A DNA stretch of 64,000 nt from Oopsacas minuta. Lineage: Eukaryota; Porifera; Hexactinellida; Lyssacinosida; Leucopsacidae. The stretch spans positions 64,268-128,267 of the forward strand of contig JAKMXF010000313.1 of NCBI GenBank assembly GCA_024704765.1. The letters run 5' to 3'. The stretch's first letter is position 1. Each line of letters opens with the position of its first letter. The notes under the pieces were generated by a model. It worked only from the letters and a program-made list of their open reading frames with translations, did not search any database and was not told the DNA's origin. Shown piece after piece: positions 45,701-51,069 of this stretch. Made by a program: the position numbers and the translations under genes.

Positions 45701-48225
45701 TAAGCCCTTTGATATATTGGCTGTTTTAGTTTTCTGGACAGAAGTATATAGATTCGAGTAATGCTATCCTTCTGGGATGCATTGCGGCTCTAGACGCTAA
45801 CATTTGGTGGGGCAACTGGATAGTAGAGGTGTTAGGTTCAGAAAACATAATACATTTGATTATGCAATGGAGATATTTAGGGAGGGCAAGGTACAACTTT
45901 GACGGGTGATGCCCCCCTTGCTGAATCCAAATTTCGCATTTTTAAGTTTCTCATATGTAAATTTAAAGTTGATTTTATGCATATAAAGTAAACAAATTAA
46001 CCAAATTTCTAAATATACGTAGAGAATTGCTCTCAACAGGCATATAGGCAATGGGTAATCAAGTACGCTGAATCCGAATTTCGCGTTTTTTATGTATATT
46101 TCTTATTAAATAATTAAAATGTACACAATCATGTGGCCTAAGGGAAAATTACGTCGGCACAGACGATAATTTGAGATTTAATTTCTCATGTATATAGGTA
46201 TACGTCGCAACAATAATCAGTACCTGTAAATAGATGGTTCATTTATTGTTTACTGGCGAGAAACTTATAAAATACGTAAATGATTTAGCTACTTAGGTAG
46301 ACCTCAATTGTATGGGTGCACAGGAAATATTTTAGGTAACTGGGCGTACATTGATTGAAAAAGGTGGGAACCACTGAGTTAACTCAACCTGATACTACTC
46401 ATAATATTCAGGTTTGACCAAGCTAATACCGAATGTACTGATATTCAGTTGCCGAATATTGAACTATTCATCAAATAATAGTCGGTTGCAACTTTGCAAT
46501 ATATACTTTGAAGATGAAGTTATTAGGCTTCACTTTCATCAAATTAATGTAATCTAGAGACAACAAAATCAAATAATAGAAAATTTTTTAGTACCTAACT
46601 GGGATTTTAAGTCATAAAAAAAATAATATTAATTTTTGTTTCTAAATTGCAAAATGGGTAAATTTCAATGAACCTTTTCGAACTCTTTGTCTATCAGGAT
46701 TTTCGAATAAATTTGCAATAAGCAGCCACTTATTTTTTCATTTGGGAAGTAATTTCTACAAAACTGAGAGGGCGAAGCTCTCTCACTTTGAAACAGAGGA
46801 CGGTTGGGCCGGTGCCTCTCTTTGCCATGACAACTACGCAAAATGTGGTCTAATAAAGCTCAAAATGACTTCTTCACGACACAGCAATATTCAAATTACT
46901 CCACTATAACCGATCACGGCTGAAGTTTTATTTTCGTAATGAAAAGGAACGCTAAAATTTTACCACTTCCTTTAACTAATTTCATCACCATAACGAGATT
47001 TTAGCACTCTTTGAAGTCATAAAATCACACATTTTCCCAGCAGTATTCAGTTAATCATTTTGACCAATGTAACTTGCAAATAAAATCGGCAATTTTTGAC
47101 ATACTTGCGCATGAAAGAAGGCAAGAAACAGAGAGCGAAATAACCAGAAAGAAAAGACATTATAATTTGCTATGGTATACATGAACAGAGAGCAAAAACG
47201 AACGATACGCAAGTTGTAAAATCCCTAGAAGTTTTGTATGTAAATAGTATTATGGACAAACGAGCACATGAAAGGAGTATAAAACCAGCATTCAATAACC
47301 CGATTTCGGCTGTAATGTATCTGTAAAATAAACTCCAAGTATTGAGAGTCTGGTATATATTTTCTGTTTGTTTGTCCACTTTTTATTAAAACAATAGGGG
47401 AAGATGATCTTCGTATATAATATAGGGAATGTAAACAATTACATGCTGATTCCGATTTTGACACTTTCGAGTTAATCATATGTAAGTTTTTTGTTGTTTT
47501 AATGAAAACAAAGTAAACAAATAGTTGAAATCTCGTAATATACTCCGAGACTTGCTCTTAACGGCTATCGATGGGTATCAAAGGATACTGAATCCGAATT
47601 TCACATATTCAAGTTTATCTTAAGTAAATTCTTTGTTGTTTTTATGAATATATAGTAAACAAATAGTTGAAGTATTAATGCATTAATTCAATTTTGCAAT
47701 TTTATCTTCGCAAGCCGCGCAGAACGAGCAAGAGAAGCGGTTTGTATCTAATAAGCATAGGGGTACGCTTTTGCTAAAAAATTCTCACGGCTCCCCTAAC
47801 AAAGTCCTAGCCTTCCACGCAATATCTAGACTGAAACAGTACAAAGAACCAATCATAATATGTAAAATCATATGTATGGAGAATTTGTTACCTCGATATA
47901 CTCCAAGTTCTTCCCAAGGATCATATAATGTAAAATTTACTTCTTGAGTAAGTGTATAGTAGGCAATGTAGAAGAATATGACCCATAAAAAGAAAATACC
48001 GATCAATCTAGCAATGCGGTTTCGTGCACTTTTAGCAGAGTCGCATAGCTTCAAGGTCTTCAAAGTACAGCCAACACATTTACACTGTTGTATGGAACTA
48101 ATCAGAGTTTGCTTTGGTAAGAGTGAAGGCCAGAAGAAGTACGTAGAGGGAATAAGTATGAGACCGTACAAAAAGCAGGAGAAATAGAGAACTGTGCTAG
48201 AATCTTCATATTTTAGATTAGTCAT
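16252..48225 (-). CDS. SEC63: SEC63 gene, four exons joined across 32 kb
   Basis: SEC63 is an ER membrane protein of the Sec61 translocon; its lumenal J domain recruits the Hsp70 BiP to drive protein import. Joining 47892-48225, 41961-42289, 34514-34926 and 16252-17401 (minus strand) gives 741 residues, close to the human length of about 760. Domain order: membrane segments near residues 12-32, 70-92 and 188-211; J domain about 101-165 with HPD at 130-132; Sec63/Brl helical region from about 225; a basic then acidic linker; a C-terminal beta domain with a WW pair at 629-630; and an acidic tail. Each intron is GT-AG and codon phases agree at every junction. Introns of about 5.6, 7.0 and 17.1 kb are packed with transposons. 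No frameshift or stop interrupts the joined frame, so the gene is probably functional. Confidence 0.95.
17416..17964. other. SEC63 intron 3, unassigned part
   Basis: Intronic AT-rich sequence; no repeat or gene is recognised. Confidence 0.4.
17965..18745 (+). repeat. Helitron-like repeat, family A, split by a MITE
   Basis: Starts TATCTATATTATTAAATTGC, with the GTCAAGGAAAGGATTTATGG and TTATCAAGAAAGTAA blocks, then CTGATTTTCACACATTTGAA. It is interrupted at 18219-18614 and resumes with TAATATTATTTGTTGTTTTT. Lies in SEC63 intron 3. Confidence 0.7.
18219..18614. mobile_element. Insertion (probable hAT MITE) inside family A repeat
   Basis: A 396-bp insertion beginning CAGTGGCGTAGCA, with GCCGG-rich ends. 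It is flanked by ATCATATG (18211-18218) and ATGATATG (18615-18622), 7 of 8 identical. The flanking family A repeat is contiguous once the insertion is ignored, which fixes the boundaries. Confidence 0.65.
18746..19400 (-). repeat. Helitron-like repeat, family D, copy 1
   Basis: Shares blocks with 27840-28413 (opposite orientation) and 33700-34235 (same orientation): a GGTGACAATGACGTCATAAT segment, GGTTAATAATATGATTTTT, and AAGGCCATTAAATGGAATTT. It ends near a GC-rich hairpin, CGGTCGCTACGCGACCG (19379-19395). In SEC63 intron 3. Confidence 0.6.
19760..20416 (-). repeat. Helitron-like repeat, family A, minus orientation
   Basis: On the minus strand it begins near 20414 (AATCTATATTATTAAATCTC), carries a long GTTTGTTTG run, and ends in the family's palindromic 3' region at about 19766-19815 (inverted form of GCGAAGCGACGAGCCAAAGG). 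A second internal TATTATTAAATGTC block occurs at about 20180. Confidence 0.7.
20508..20670. repeat. Degenerate CCGAATA-rich MITE (family G)
   Basis: Repeated ATTCGGTT/ACCGAATA motifs in both orientations match 6005-6220. Target duplications are not clear. Confidence 0.5.
20877..21043. mobile_element. Pogo/Tigger-type MITE, 167 bp
   Basis: Starts CAGTAGAACCTCATTAATAC and ends CGAGGTTTCACTG, with TA on both sides (20875-20876, 21044-21045). Internally, copies of CGTATTAA recur. CAGT-GAACCTC ends are typical of Tigger/pogo elements. In SEC63 intron 3. Confidence 0.85.
21044..21642. other. SEC63 intron 3, unassigned part
   Basis: No gene or repeat is recognised. Confidence 0.35.
21643..21731. 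repeat. AT-rich hairpin with AAATGGTTGG arms
   Basis: The arms AAATGGTTGGC and GCCAACCATTT enclose further pairing sequence (TATATTTAATTA / TAATTAAATCTATATA). At 21795-21816 a second, perfect palindrome (ACGTATAATAC then its complement) lies close by. Confidence 0.7.
21944..23275 (+). repeat. Helitron-like repeat, family A, hosting a foldback element
   Basis: Begins near TCAATAGTATTAAATTTCAA and runs through the GTCAAGGAAAGGATTTACGG block. It is interrupted at 22095-23010 and resumes with TATCGAATATTCTGAATCCG. It ends in the palindromic tail CGCAATGCGCCGAG...GAGCCAAAGGCTCG. Confidence 0.75.
22095..23010. mobile_element. Foldback MITE with about 0.45-kb inverted arms, copy 1
   Basis: Ends are CAGCCAGGGGACAAAAGTAT and the inverse of CAGTCAGGGGACAAAAGTAT, flanked by TA (22093-22094, 23011-23012). 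Nearly the whole element is two inverted arms, so its single strand would fold into a long hairpin. Each arm carries its own small GGCAC hairpin near the centre. There is no transposase. TA duplication and the ACAAAAGTATTCG ends suggest mobilisation by a Tc1/mariner enzyme. Near-identical to 28666-29580. Confidence 0.9.
23276..24088. other. SEC63 intron 3; contains a repeat shared with the histone flank
   Basis: About 23532-23650 (CAGCCCCATTCATTT..., then AATTTTGCGTT) resembles 63358-63455 near the histone H3 gene. No gene is recognised. Confidence 0.4.
24089..24243. repeat. Hairpin element, family E, copy 1
   Basis: The arms read AACCCAACTTACCATACCCT... and ...AGGGTATGGGAAGTTGGGT, with inner pairing ATACATTTTGACATGATATC / GATATCACATCAAAATATAT. 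About 155 bp. Related hairpins lie at 35527-35690 and 44556-44712. Confidence 0.75.
24244..25102. other. SEC63 intron 3, unassigned part
   Basis: No gene or repeat is recognised. Confidence 0.35.
25243..26567 (-). mobile_element. Mariner-like element (inner), 1.33 kb
   Basis: Inverted ends (GGGCGTTCAATAAGTCTTGC at left; inverse of GGGCGTTCAATAAGCCTTGC at right) with TA at 25241-25242 and 26568-26569. Encodes a mariner transposase on the minus strand. Nested inside the outer mariner in opposite orientation, so it is the younger insertion. Confidence 0.9.
25318..26349 (-). pseudogene. Mariner transposase (DD34D), frameshifted
   Basis: After ATG at 26349 a frame change occurs within a few codons. 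The sequence then reads YIEFRTILKIQLVQIFNELQ (helix-turn-helix), RSTVERWAARFRSGN and DLPRSGRPVP. The catalytic region has ITGDEAWVYYSTPYSKYKSD (first Asp), RTTGEIPRPDFRKPKIMYTI, ILIDNVSSY (second Asp) and PPYSPDLVPCDFWLFPKLK (third Asp). Thirty-four residues separate the last two, so DD34D. Frame changes are seen near the start codon and around 25860, with a further disruption between 25560 and 25600. It ends GGDYFE then stop (25318-25320). Inactive but well preserved. Confidence 0.85.
26627..27710 (+). pseudogene. Mariner-like transposase, heavily decayed
   Basis: Starts MASKHISSKTEQRAYIKIRT, VLGDKALQIHEDLVTVYHGE (helix-turn-helix region), then LSVEEIALILDISSGSVLTI. The catalytic core is broken, with CVTGDET (first Asp), GTRGIKLLPIMPDI where the second Asp region should be, and SPYSTDLSPCDFWLFRELKN. 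The end KWVERLQLCIDVAGEYFKHF matches mariner C-termini. Many stops and frameshifts. Confidence 0.8.
27790..28413 (+). repeat. Helitron-like repeat, family D, copy 2, with hairpin-CTAG end
   Basis: The right end is a hairpin CTAGCAAGCGAAG...GCGCTAG (28391-28413) followed by T. It matches the canonical Helitron 3' terminus (hairpin, CTRR, insertion before T). Internal blocks match 18746-19400 and 33669-34235. The left limit near a TC/TA run at 27790 is uncertain. No replicase/helicase gene is seen, so it would be non-autonomous. Confidence 0.6.
28666..29580. mobile_element. Foldback MITE with about 0.45-kb inverted arms, copy 2
   Basis: Same structure and almost the same sequence as 22095-23010, with TA flanks (28664-28665, 29581-29582). 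Differences are scattered single bases (for example CGACCAC versus CGAACAC near the left end), which implies recent activity of the family. Confidence 0.9.
29850..30190. repeat. Inverted-repeat element split by a MITE
   Basis: The arms GGGCTTGCTTTAGCCCAAAT / ATTTGGGCCAAAGTAGCCC and ATTGAAGTTT / AAACTTCAAT surround the MITE at 29905-30079. Ignoring that MITE, the flanks form a hairpin of roughly 180 bp. Confidence 0.6.
29905..30079. mobile_element. Pogo/Tigger-type MITE, 175 bp
   Basis: Ends CAGTAGAACTCGGATAAAAC and the inverse of CAGTAGAACTCGGTTAGCAT, TA on both sides (29903-29904, 30080-30081). Internal CGTACGTACTATC motifs are repeated. Confidence 0.85.
30590..31330 (-). pseudogene. ZMYM1/DUF4371-type hAT transposase relic
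   Basis: Minus-strand blocks in correct order. GLAIGGNNEIIGSPENGNYL and AILELIAGNDDYI lie near 31170-31060 and YLSSTICEELVQLIGESVME near 30990. Then HALLFGFVGIKSTLSKISDD and PDENLVTRSDAELLYKRMPR lie at 30810-30700. The first set is the start of the DUF4371 region, the second a later part, so much of the middle is lost. Sequence to the left (30240-30582) is GC-rich and ends in GAGCTACGCCTCTG, which resembles a hAT MITE end. Confidence 0.75.
31331..32897. other. SEC63 intron 3; unassigned frames only
   Basis: The minus frame at 31707-31910 (MLGDRHKKPLVHLSDAGKPE...) reads like a real protein piece but I recognise no domain. The plus frame at 32172-32387 is also unassigned. Confidence 0.35.
32898..33442 (+). 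repeat. Helitron-like repeat, family A, near full length
   Basis: Begins AATCTATATTATTAAACCTC and includes the GTCAAAGAAAGGGTTTACGG and AATCCGATTTTCACACTTTT blocks. It repeats the start motif near 33353 (CAATATTATTAAATCTCAAT) and ends in GACGAGCCAAAGGCTCGTG. Confidence 0.75.
33669..34235 (-). repeat. Helitron-like repeat, family D, copy 3, with CTAG-T end
   Basis: On the minus strand the 3' end is a hairpin finishing in CTAG at 33669, followed by T, homologous to the end at 28413. Internal blocks match copies 1 and 2. The frames across 33669-34228 are repeat sequence. Confidence 0.6.
34514..34926 (-). CDS. SEC63: SEC63 exon 3 (residues 222-359)
   Basis: The acceptor TTATCTTTAG precedes 34926 and the donor AG/GTATGT follows 34514. 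It encodes IINETSRMFGFCLHTYPHSN, then RIRMILMCACEFSPVHSKKF, FSVKARILLQAYLEGIDLDS and LEYILTMCPALWEHLTNICT. This is the first half of the cytosolic Sec63/Brl helical domain, with the expected M-L-AC-EF and KCPAL-like motifs. The exon leaves two bases of an Arg codon. The frame running past 34514 to 34378 is intron. Confidence 0.93.
34927..35526. other. SEC63 intron 2; degenerate hAT MITE at 35099-35285
   Basis: The segment from AGAGGCGTAGCTAGCA (about 35101) to CTAGCTACGCATATG (about 35276) has inverted CGTAGCTAG ends and resembles a worn hAT MITE. Clear flanking duplications are absent. Confidence 0.45.
35527..35690. repeat. Hairpin element, family E, copy 2
   Basis: The arms ACTTCACATATCCAGATGAT and CAAGGGTATGGGAAGGTTG, with inner pairing TTTTGATATGATATC / GATATCATATCAAAATATAA, match the hairpin at 24089-24243. 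Confidence 0.65.
35691..36299. other. SEC63 intron 2, unassigned part
   Basis: No gene is recognised. A short block near 35705-35733 (GATTAATTCCGTTTTAATAG) also borders family D repeats at 28425 and 34235. Confidence 0.35.
36300..36775 (-). repeat. Family A-like repeat with GC-rich hairpin end
   Basis: On the minus strand it begins near 36770 and passes the GGAAAGGATTTATGGAATGT block. It ends in a palindromic GC-rich stretch at 36303-36360 (GCTGCGCGGCTTGCGC and related). Includes the tetranucleotide array at 36703-36745. Confidence 0.6.
36703..36745. repeat. GACA tetranucleotide microsatellite
   Basis: About ten tandem ACAG/GACA units. It occupies the place where other family A copies have a GTTTGTCTG-type run, so the array likely grew from that run. 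Confidence 0.9.
36776..37809. other. SEC63 intron 2; possible zinc-finger transposase scrap at 37332-37562
   Basis: The plus frame at 37332-37562 contains SGQVTSGFRNSNYPWLDARD, which faintly resembles the N-terminal TTF-type region of ZMYM1-like hAT proteins. Too short to be sure. Confidence 0.3.
37810..37993. mobile_element. Pogo/Tigger-type MITE, 184 bp
   Basis: Starts CAGTCGAGTCGCGTTAATAC and ends AACAAGAGTCTACTG, with TA at 37808-37809 and 37994-37995. Internally, GGATAA-GAGTACGAATTT-like motifs are repeated. Confidence 0.8.
37994..38854. other. SEC63 intron 2, unassigned part
   Basis: No gene or repeat is recognised. Confidence 0.35.
38855..39490 (+). repeat. Dispersed repeat, family C, copy 1
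   Basis: Shares blocks with 46560-47050 (inverted) and 43130-43610: AAAAAGGTGCTAAAAT, GAATTGGTTAAAACGAAGTG, and GGCAAAGAGATAGGCTCTGG. The AGCTTCGCC hairpin-like block is shared with 46560-47050. Non-coding, and its ends are not defined. Confidence 0.6.
39640..39755. mobile_element. Tigger-type terminal fragment
   Basis: Contains CCCCACTTATAGAG and ends AAAAGGTGAACTG, followed by TA (39756-39757). It resembles the right half of the Tigger-type MITE at 60115-60611. The left end is missing or unrecognisable. Confidence 0.5.
40440..41335 (+). repeat. Helitron-like repeat, family A, carrying a minisatellite
   Basis: Starts ATCTTTATTACTAAATCACA and includes the GTCAAGGAAAGGATTTACGA block. It is expanded by 31-bp units at 40732-41083 and ends with GACGAGCCAAAGGCTCGTAC. 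Lies in SEC63 intron 2, close to exon 2. Confidence 0.75.
40732..41083. repeat. 31-bp minisatellite, 11 units
   Basis: Ten exact-length 31-bp units (starting TAAACGGATATCAGGG) plus an eleventh 42 bp long because an 11-bp subunit (TAATATCAGGG) is doubled. Variants are confined to two positions (GGATAT/GGCTAT and CAGGG/CAGAG). The unit corresponds to a single-copy part of other family A repeats (CTCTAAACGGCT at about 61785). Confidence 0.97.
41336..41960. other. SEC63 intron 2 end; nothing recognised
   Basis: No gene is recognised. The intron 1-side donor of exon 2 (AAG/GTTATC) begins at 41960. Confidence 0.4.
41961..42289 (-). CDS. SEC63: SEC63 exon 2 (residues 112-221; J domain and third membrane segment)
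   Basis: The acceptor TTTCTATAG precedes 42289; its first two bases complete the Asp codon begun in exon 1. It encodes SSSYDIKKKYHEMSLIYHPD with the HPD motif needed to stimulate BiP, then ISKAYKTLTNPEMLKTFYET, IALPTWLSDEKYST and a membrane segment VILLIYGICFLVLLPTVVGI followed by WW. It ends at a whole codon before GTTATC. Confidence 0.95.
42290..43129. other. SEC63 intron 1, unassigned part
   Basis: No gene is recognised; a GC-rich stretch near 42640-42740 is unassigned. Confidence 0.35.
43130..43610 (+). repeat. Dispersed repeat, family C, copy 2 (partial)
   Basis: Matches the AAAAAGGTGCTAAAATCTCG and GAATTGGTTAAAACGAAGTG blocks of 38855-39490 and more distantly its AT-rich remainder. 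It abuts a hAT transposase N-terminus. Confidence 0.5.
43590..43961 (-). pseudogene. ZMYM1-like hAT transposase, N-terminal TTF zinc-finger part
   Basis: The minus frame starts MSKHQEPIHSFFSKRARVVT, then TVREGPTQVKLLKYPVDSNE, GWFKDLVWLEYSQTRDFCYA and CRHFG. This is the TTF-type zinc finger (F-WY-WLEYS---D-FCYACRHF) of ZMYM1-like hAT proteins. A frameshift near 43640 moves it to GFSNWKNAVRKYTKILPL. The catalytic domain is absent. In SEC63 intron 1. Confidence 0.75.
44229..45062. repeat. 0.83-kb imperfect palindrome (foldback element)
   Basis: Outer arms are CCATGGATACTTGAAGTCCA and the inverse of CCATGGATTACTTGAAGTCC. Further matching pairs occur inward (GATAGGCAATAATATTAT, AACACAAGCTATGTCACCCG, GAGTTATAGTAGTGACCATG and others), converging on a small hairpin at 44556-44712. 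Arms are diverged, unlike the 22-kb and 28-kb foldbacks. No coding capacity. In SEC63 intron 1. Confidence 0.85.
44556..44712. repeat. Hairpin element, family E, copy 3, centre of a larger palindrome
   Basis: CTTCCCATACCCTGATAATA and its inverse TATTCTCAGGGTATTGAAAG form the core of the 44229-45062 palindrome and match the hairpins at 24089 and 35527. Confidence 0.7.
45063..46389. other. SEC63 intron 1; fossil MITE and family A fragments
   Basis: A GCGGCA-rich fossil at about 45310-45430 resembles the MITE at 15199-15311. A family A fragment at about 45915-46120 includes AATCCAAATTTCGCATTTTT. Confidence 0.4.
46390..46502. repeat. Degenerate CCGAATA-rich MITE (family G)
   Basis: Short block with ACCGAATGTACTGATATTCA and CCGAATATTGAA, and a GGTTGCAAC end as in 6005-6220. 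Confidence 0.4.
46560..47050 (-). repeat. Dispersed repeat, family C, copy 3
   Basis: Inverted relative to 38855-39490, sharing the AAAACTGAGAGGGCGAAGCT, ACTTTGAAACAGAGGACGG and TAAAATTTTACCACTTC blocks. Confidence 0.6.
47051..47891. other. SEC63 intron 1; family A fragments
   Basis: Family A-like blocks at about 47430-47690; a GC-rich block at 47706-47740. No gene is seen. Confidence 0.4.
47892..48225 (-). CDS. SEC63: SEC63 exon 1 (residues 1-111, start codon)
   Basis: ATG at 48225 opens MTNLKYEDSSTVLYFSC, aligning with the N-terminus of animal Sec63 (Y-D-S-T-F-YF pattern). The first membrane segment is LYGLILIPSTYFFWPS and the second RLIGIFFLWVIFFYIAYYTL. YDPWEELGVYR then starts the J domain, and the donor CGAG/GTAACA splits an Asp codon. 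No untranslated upstream exon was identified, and no TATA box is evident just upstream. Confidence 0.93.
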
Positions 48226-48479
48226 TCTAGCAAAGATAGAAATTAGTACACCTTAGATTTTGATAAAACCCAATAATAAGAAAAAATCTCAAATCAGTCT
48301 ATGCCACTAAATTAATTATAGAGGATTTTAGAGTCTATATGACAGGGAGTTCGTGCCCCCTATGGTGATATTGGTCTCCTCACACATGCTCAACGAAGTC
48401 AGGAGGTTATGGCCATTTGAAGGCTAAAAATTAGAATGGGATAATAGGTATAGCTATATTATTAATATATCATAATTTT

Positions 48480-48910
48480 TTTGGTAGTGTTTGTTCTCGT
48501 ACACTCATCTTTCGCGAACACCGTTCTTTAAACTCTTGGACAACTCTACCGAAGTTGTTTTCCCCCAAATCCTTGGCCCTCGTACGATTAACACATAGAA
48601 GAGCTAACTATCCTAGACGTTCATCTGTCATGACCGTGCATAACCACGTTTTGACTTGGCGGAGACCTTTCATAAGAAGCTGTGCCCACTGGTATGGTTA
48701 CTGCTATCTGGCTAGGTTGTACAGGGATGACACAGCCATCTTGTAGGGCTCGAGCAAGTCCAACATTTCCGAAATACAGTTCGGATGAGAAAACTCGCTG
48801 TCTGTTGCTGCCTTGTACGCTACCAACACTCGGTAAGTCTTCACCTCATGAGCCAAAGCTTCTAGGCCGATATCGTAGTGGCCCGCGAACTTCGACACTC
48901 CTCCATCTAT
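48480..48910 (-). pseudogene. ZMYM1-like hAT transposase, C-terminal part
   Basis: The minus strand reads AGHYDIGLEALAHEVKTYRV, then EMLDLLEPYKMAVSSLYNLA. In a shifted frame it reads IAVTIPVGTASYERS, then VKTWLCTVMTDERLG, LALLCVNRTRAKDLGENNFG and RVVQEF. This matches the end of ZMYM1/DUF4371-type hAT transposases (P-G-AS-ERSFS-LK-IKTWLRS-M-DERL-LALL). A frameshift and stops make it a relic. It lies just upstream of SEC63. Confidence 0.75.
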
Positions 48911-49154
48911 AAAAAAAGTAAGCAGATGCAGAAGACAACGTATCTATACCCTCTCAAGGTAAAGAAGAAAGTAAATAGAAAAGAAATTTAGAAACACTAA
49001 CCTGAGTAACTACGTTATACCTCCTTTTGGTTGCTGAAACTAATGAGGTTTAAGCTGACAAGTAATGAACTGTAGGAGGGGTAACAAAGTAGTACCCTTT
49101 ACATCTTGCTCAGTTAGTTCTGTATTTTATAATATTGAGATTGATGAGTATAAT

Positions 49155-49865
49155 TTAGTGACGCTTTGATATTTCTAGAACAAGGCTGGATTCAAATAAC
49201 TCAGGATTAGTGTAGTTTAATATATCGCCTATTAAGGTTTCAATTTCTCGTATATCGGTTAATCGACTGAAACTCAGAGGAACTTGGTGTTGGCAACAAA
49301 CTGCTGAAACTGTTAAATCTGAATGAATTGATAAGGTAGATAGAATATGTATAGACTGATTGGCGAATTCCAGCTGTATGATCTCTAAGGTATTACTAGA
49401 GGAGTACCAGATCGCCCAATCTTGGGTAAGGTGTAACTCTGGCAACTTAATTTTAAGATCCTCAAAATTCCCCAAACCGAACCGTAATGAATCTTGTTGA
49501 TCTTGTATAATTCTATCGTGAAGAGCTTTAGCAAAGTTTTCTTCTTCCTTAGATTCAAGATTTAAACGCTTTGCTATTTGACCAGTTGTATTCAAATATG
49601 ATGGGCCTGCTTGGAAATAACAGGCACTGCGTTCGGACGATAAATTGGTCTAATGCGTGGTATTTCGGAGTAGCTACCACCAGCTTGGAGTGCCCGGTCA
49701 ACGCGGATAAGATCTTCCTCCCTAAAATGGTGTATGCAAATGAATATTTTATCCTCTGGAAGGTCTTCGGCTAGATCCCTATGAAGAGCTTATATCCACT
49801 TCTCATTCAAGTCTTTTGATCCTTTCGGTAAACTGAAAACAATTCCAGTGGGGTATCGGTGACCT
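49155..49865 (-). pseudogene. THAP-domain (P-element-like) transposase, N-terminal part
   Basis: From about 49860 the minus strand reads YPTGIVFSLPKGSKDLNEKW, then ALHRDLAEDLPEDKIFICIH and HFREEDLI, and GGSYSEIPRIRPIYRPNAVP. This is the pattern of a THAP zinc finger (FSLPK, KW-ALHR, IC-HF-EDL, PR-RP-L-P-AVP). After a frame change near 49600, 146 codons continue with FGLGNFEDLKIKLPELHLTQ, similar to the region after THAP in P-element-type proteins, and end at 49155. One in-frame stop lies near 49787. The catalytic domain is missing. Confidence 0.65.
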
Positions 49866-49880
49866 CTGGATTTGGTTTTG

Positions 49881-50469
49881 TACCCAAAATACAGAACATG
49901 TATTTGGCATTAAGAAGTGTCTAAAAATACATGTGAATAAAAGAAAAAGGTAAAATGAAGAAGGAGGAAATGTATTGACGAAAAATCAGGGAATTTAGAT
50001 CACCAGAAAGTTCCCGATAAAATATAGCATAGAATATTCACTAGTATTCATACTGTTGCCATACACCGCAAAATAATTCATGCCGGTTATAAGAACACTC
50101 TTAAAGTAGTAGTCTAATTGGTTCTCAGTATAATTCGCATCGCTTAGCTCTAAATAGGAAAAAAAGGCAGATCTTGGCGTCATCTAGCCAAAAGATACAA
50201 CTTGGACCACATCTGGCTATCCTAATGGTAAGGGACATGCACTATTAATGTTGCTAAATACTCAACAAGTACATTTCAAAACTATCTTACACAGGATTCA
50301 TTAGTTGCTCAGAAATATTCTAAATTTAAGATATATGAGCGCGGTTCGCTTGCACGCGCTACGCAGTTGCGAACACTTCGTGTCCACACTAGCACTCGGG
50401 TCTACGGCCCTCCAGTACATAAACTCATAATCTTAACCTTAGCAAACATGATGTGAATGCCGGTGTAAC
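49881..50469. other. No recognisable gene; GC-rich palindromic block
   Basis: At 50336-50420 a GC-rich stretch with mirrored CGCG/TTCGC motifs resembles 62870-62965. Otherwise unassigned. Confidence 0.4.
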
Positions 50470-50479
50470 AGCCTAGATT

Positions 50480-50610
50480 AACCTCCCAACTCAGTTTAAC
50501 CCCGGTATAGTCTGGGCTAGCCCAGAGTATATACTTTAGCCTAGATTATGCCCTCAGAAGGGGAGGTATTAAAAAGTACTGTGCGGATGTTCATTAGGTC
50601 AGGTCGGGCG
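50480..50610. repeat. Left inverted end of the KDZ-like element
   Basis: Contains GGTATAGTCTGGGCTAGCCC (itself near-palindromic), TTAGCCTAGATTATGCCC and TATTAAAAAGTACTGTGCGG. Its inverse is at 57005-57125. Confidence 0.65.
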
Positions 50611-51069
50611 GCCAATGCCGCCCCACTATTATCATACTAACATAGGCTGCCCACTTTCCATGGGCTTCCAACGGTCCTGTATTAGGTGCAGTCAGTGCTA
50701 GAGCACATGTGTATTAATTAATTAATAAATATAATTATTATTTATCAGTAGCAACTTGGAATGCATAATTTGATATTTTATTTAATTCATGATCCGATTG
50801 ATGTTCGTTTCCTGAGCTTAGAATTCTGTTTTGTATATCTGAGTAATCAATATTTATTATTGAATATGCATAATGCATTACATTTGTAATAGACTAATAG
50901 TGCTGAATTGCCCAAGTATTGGAGAAGATTCGATTAATAGAGATTCATGTGTTCATAGTAGGCGTGTATTATACAGATTAAGTTATATTAGACTGCTTTT
51001 CAGATGACAGTTATTCCACTCAAGTATATACTCTACCAATCTTGCTGAATAATTTCTTACTATAATTTG

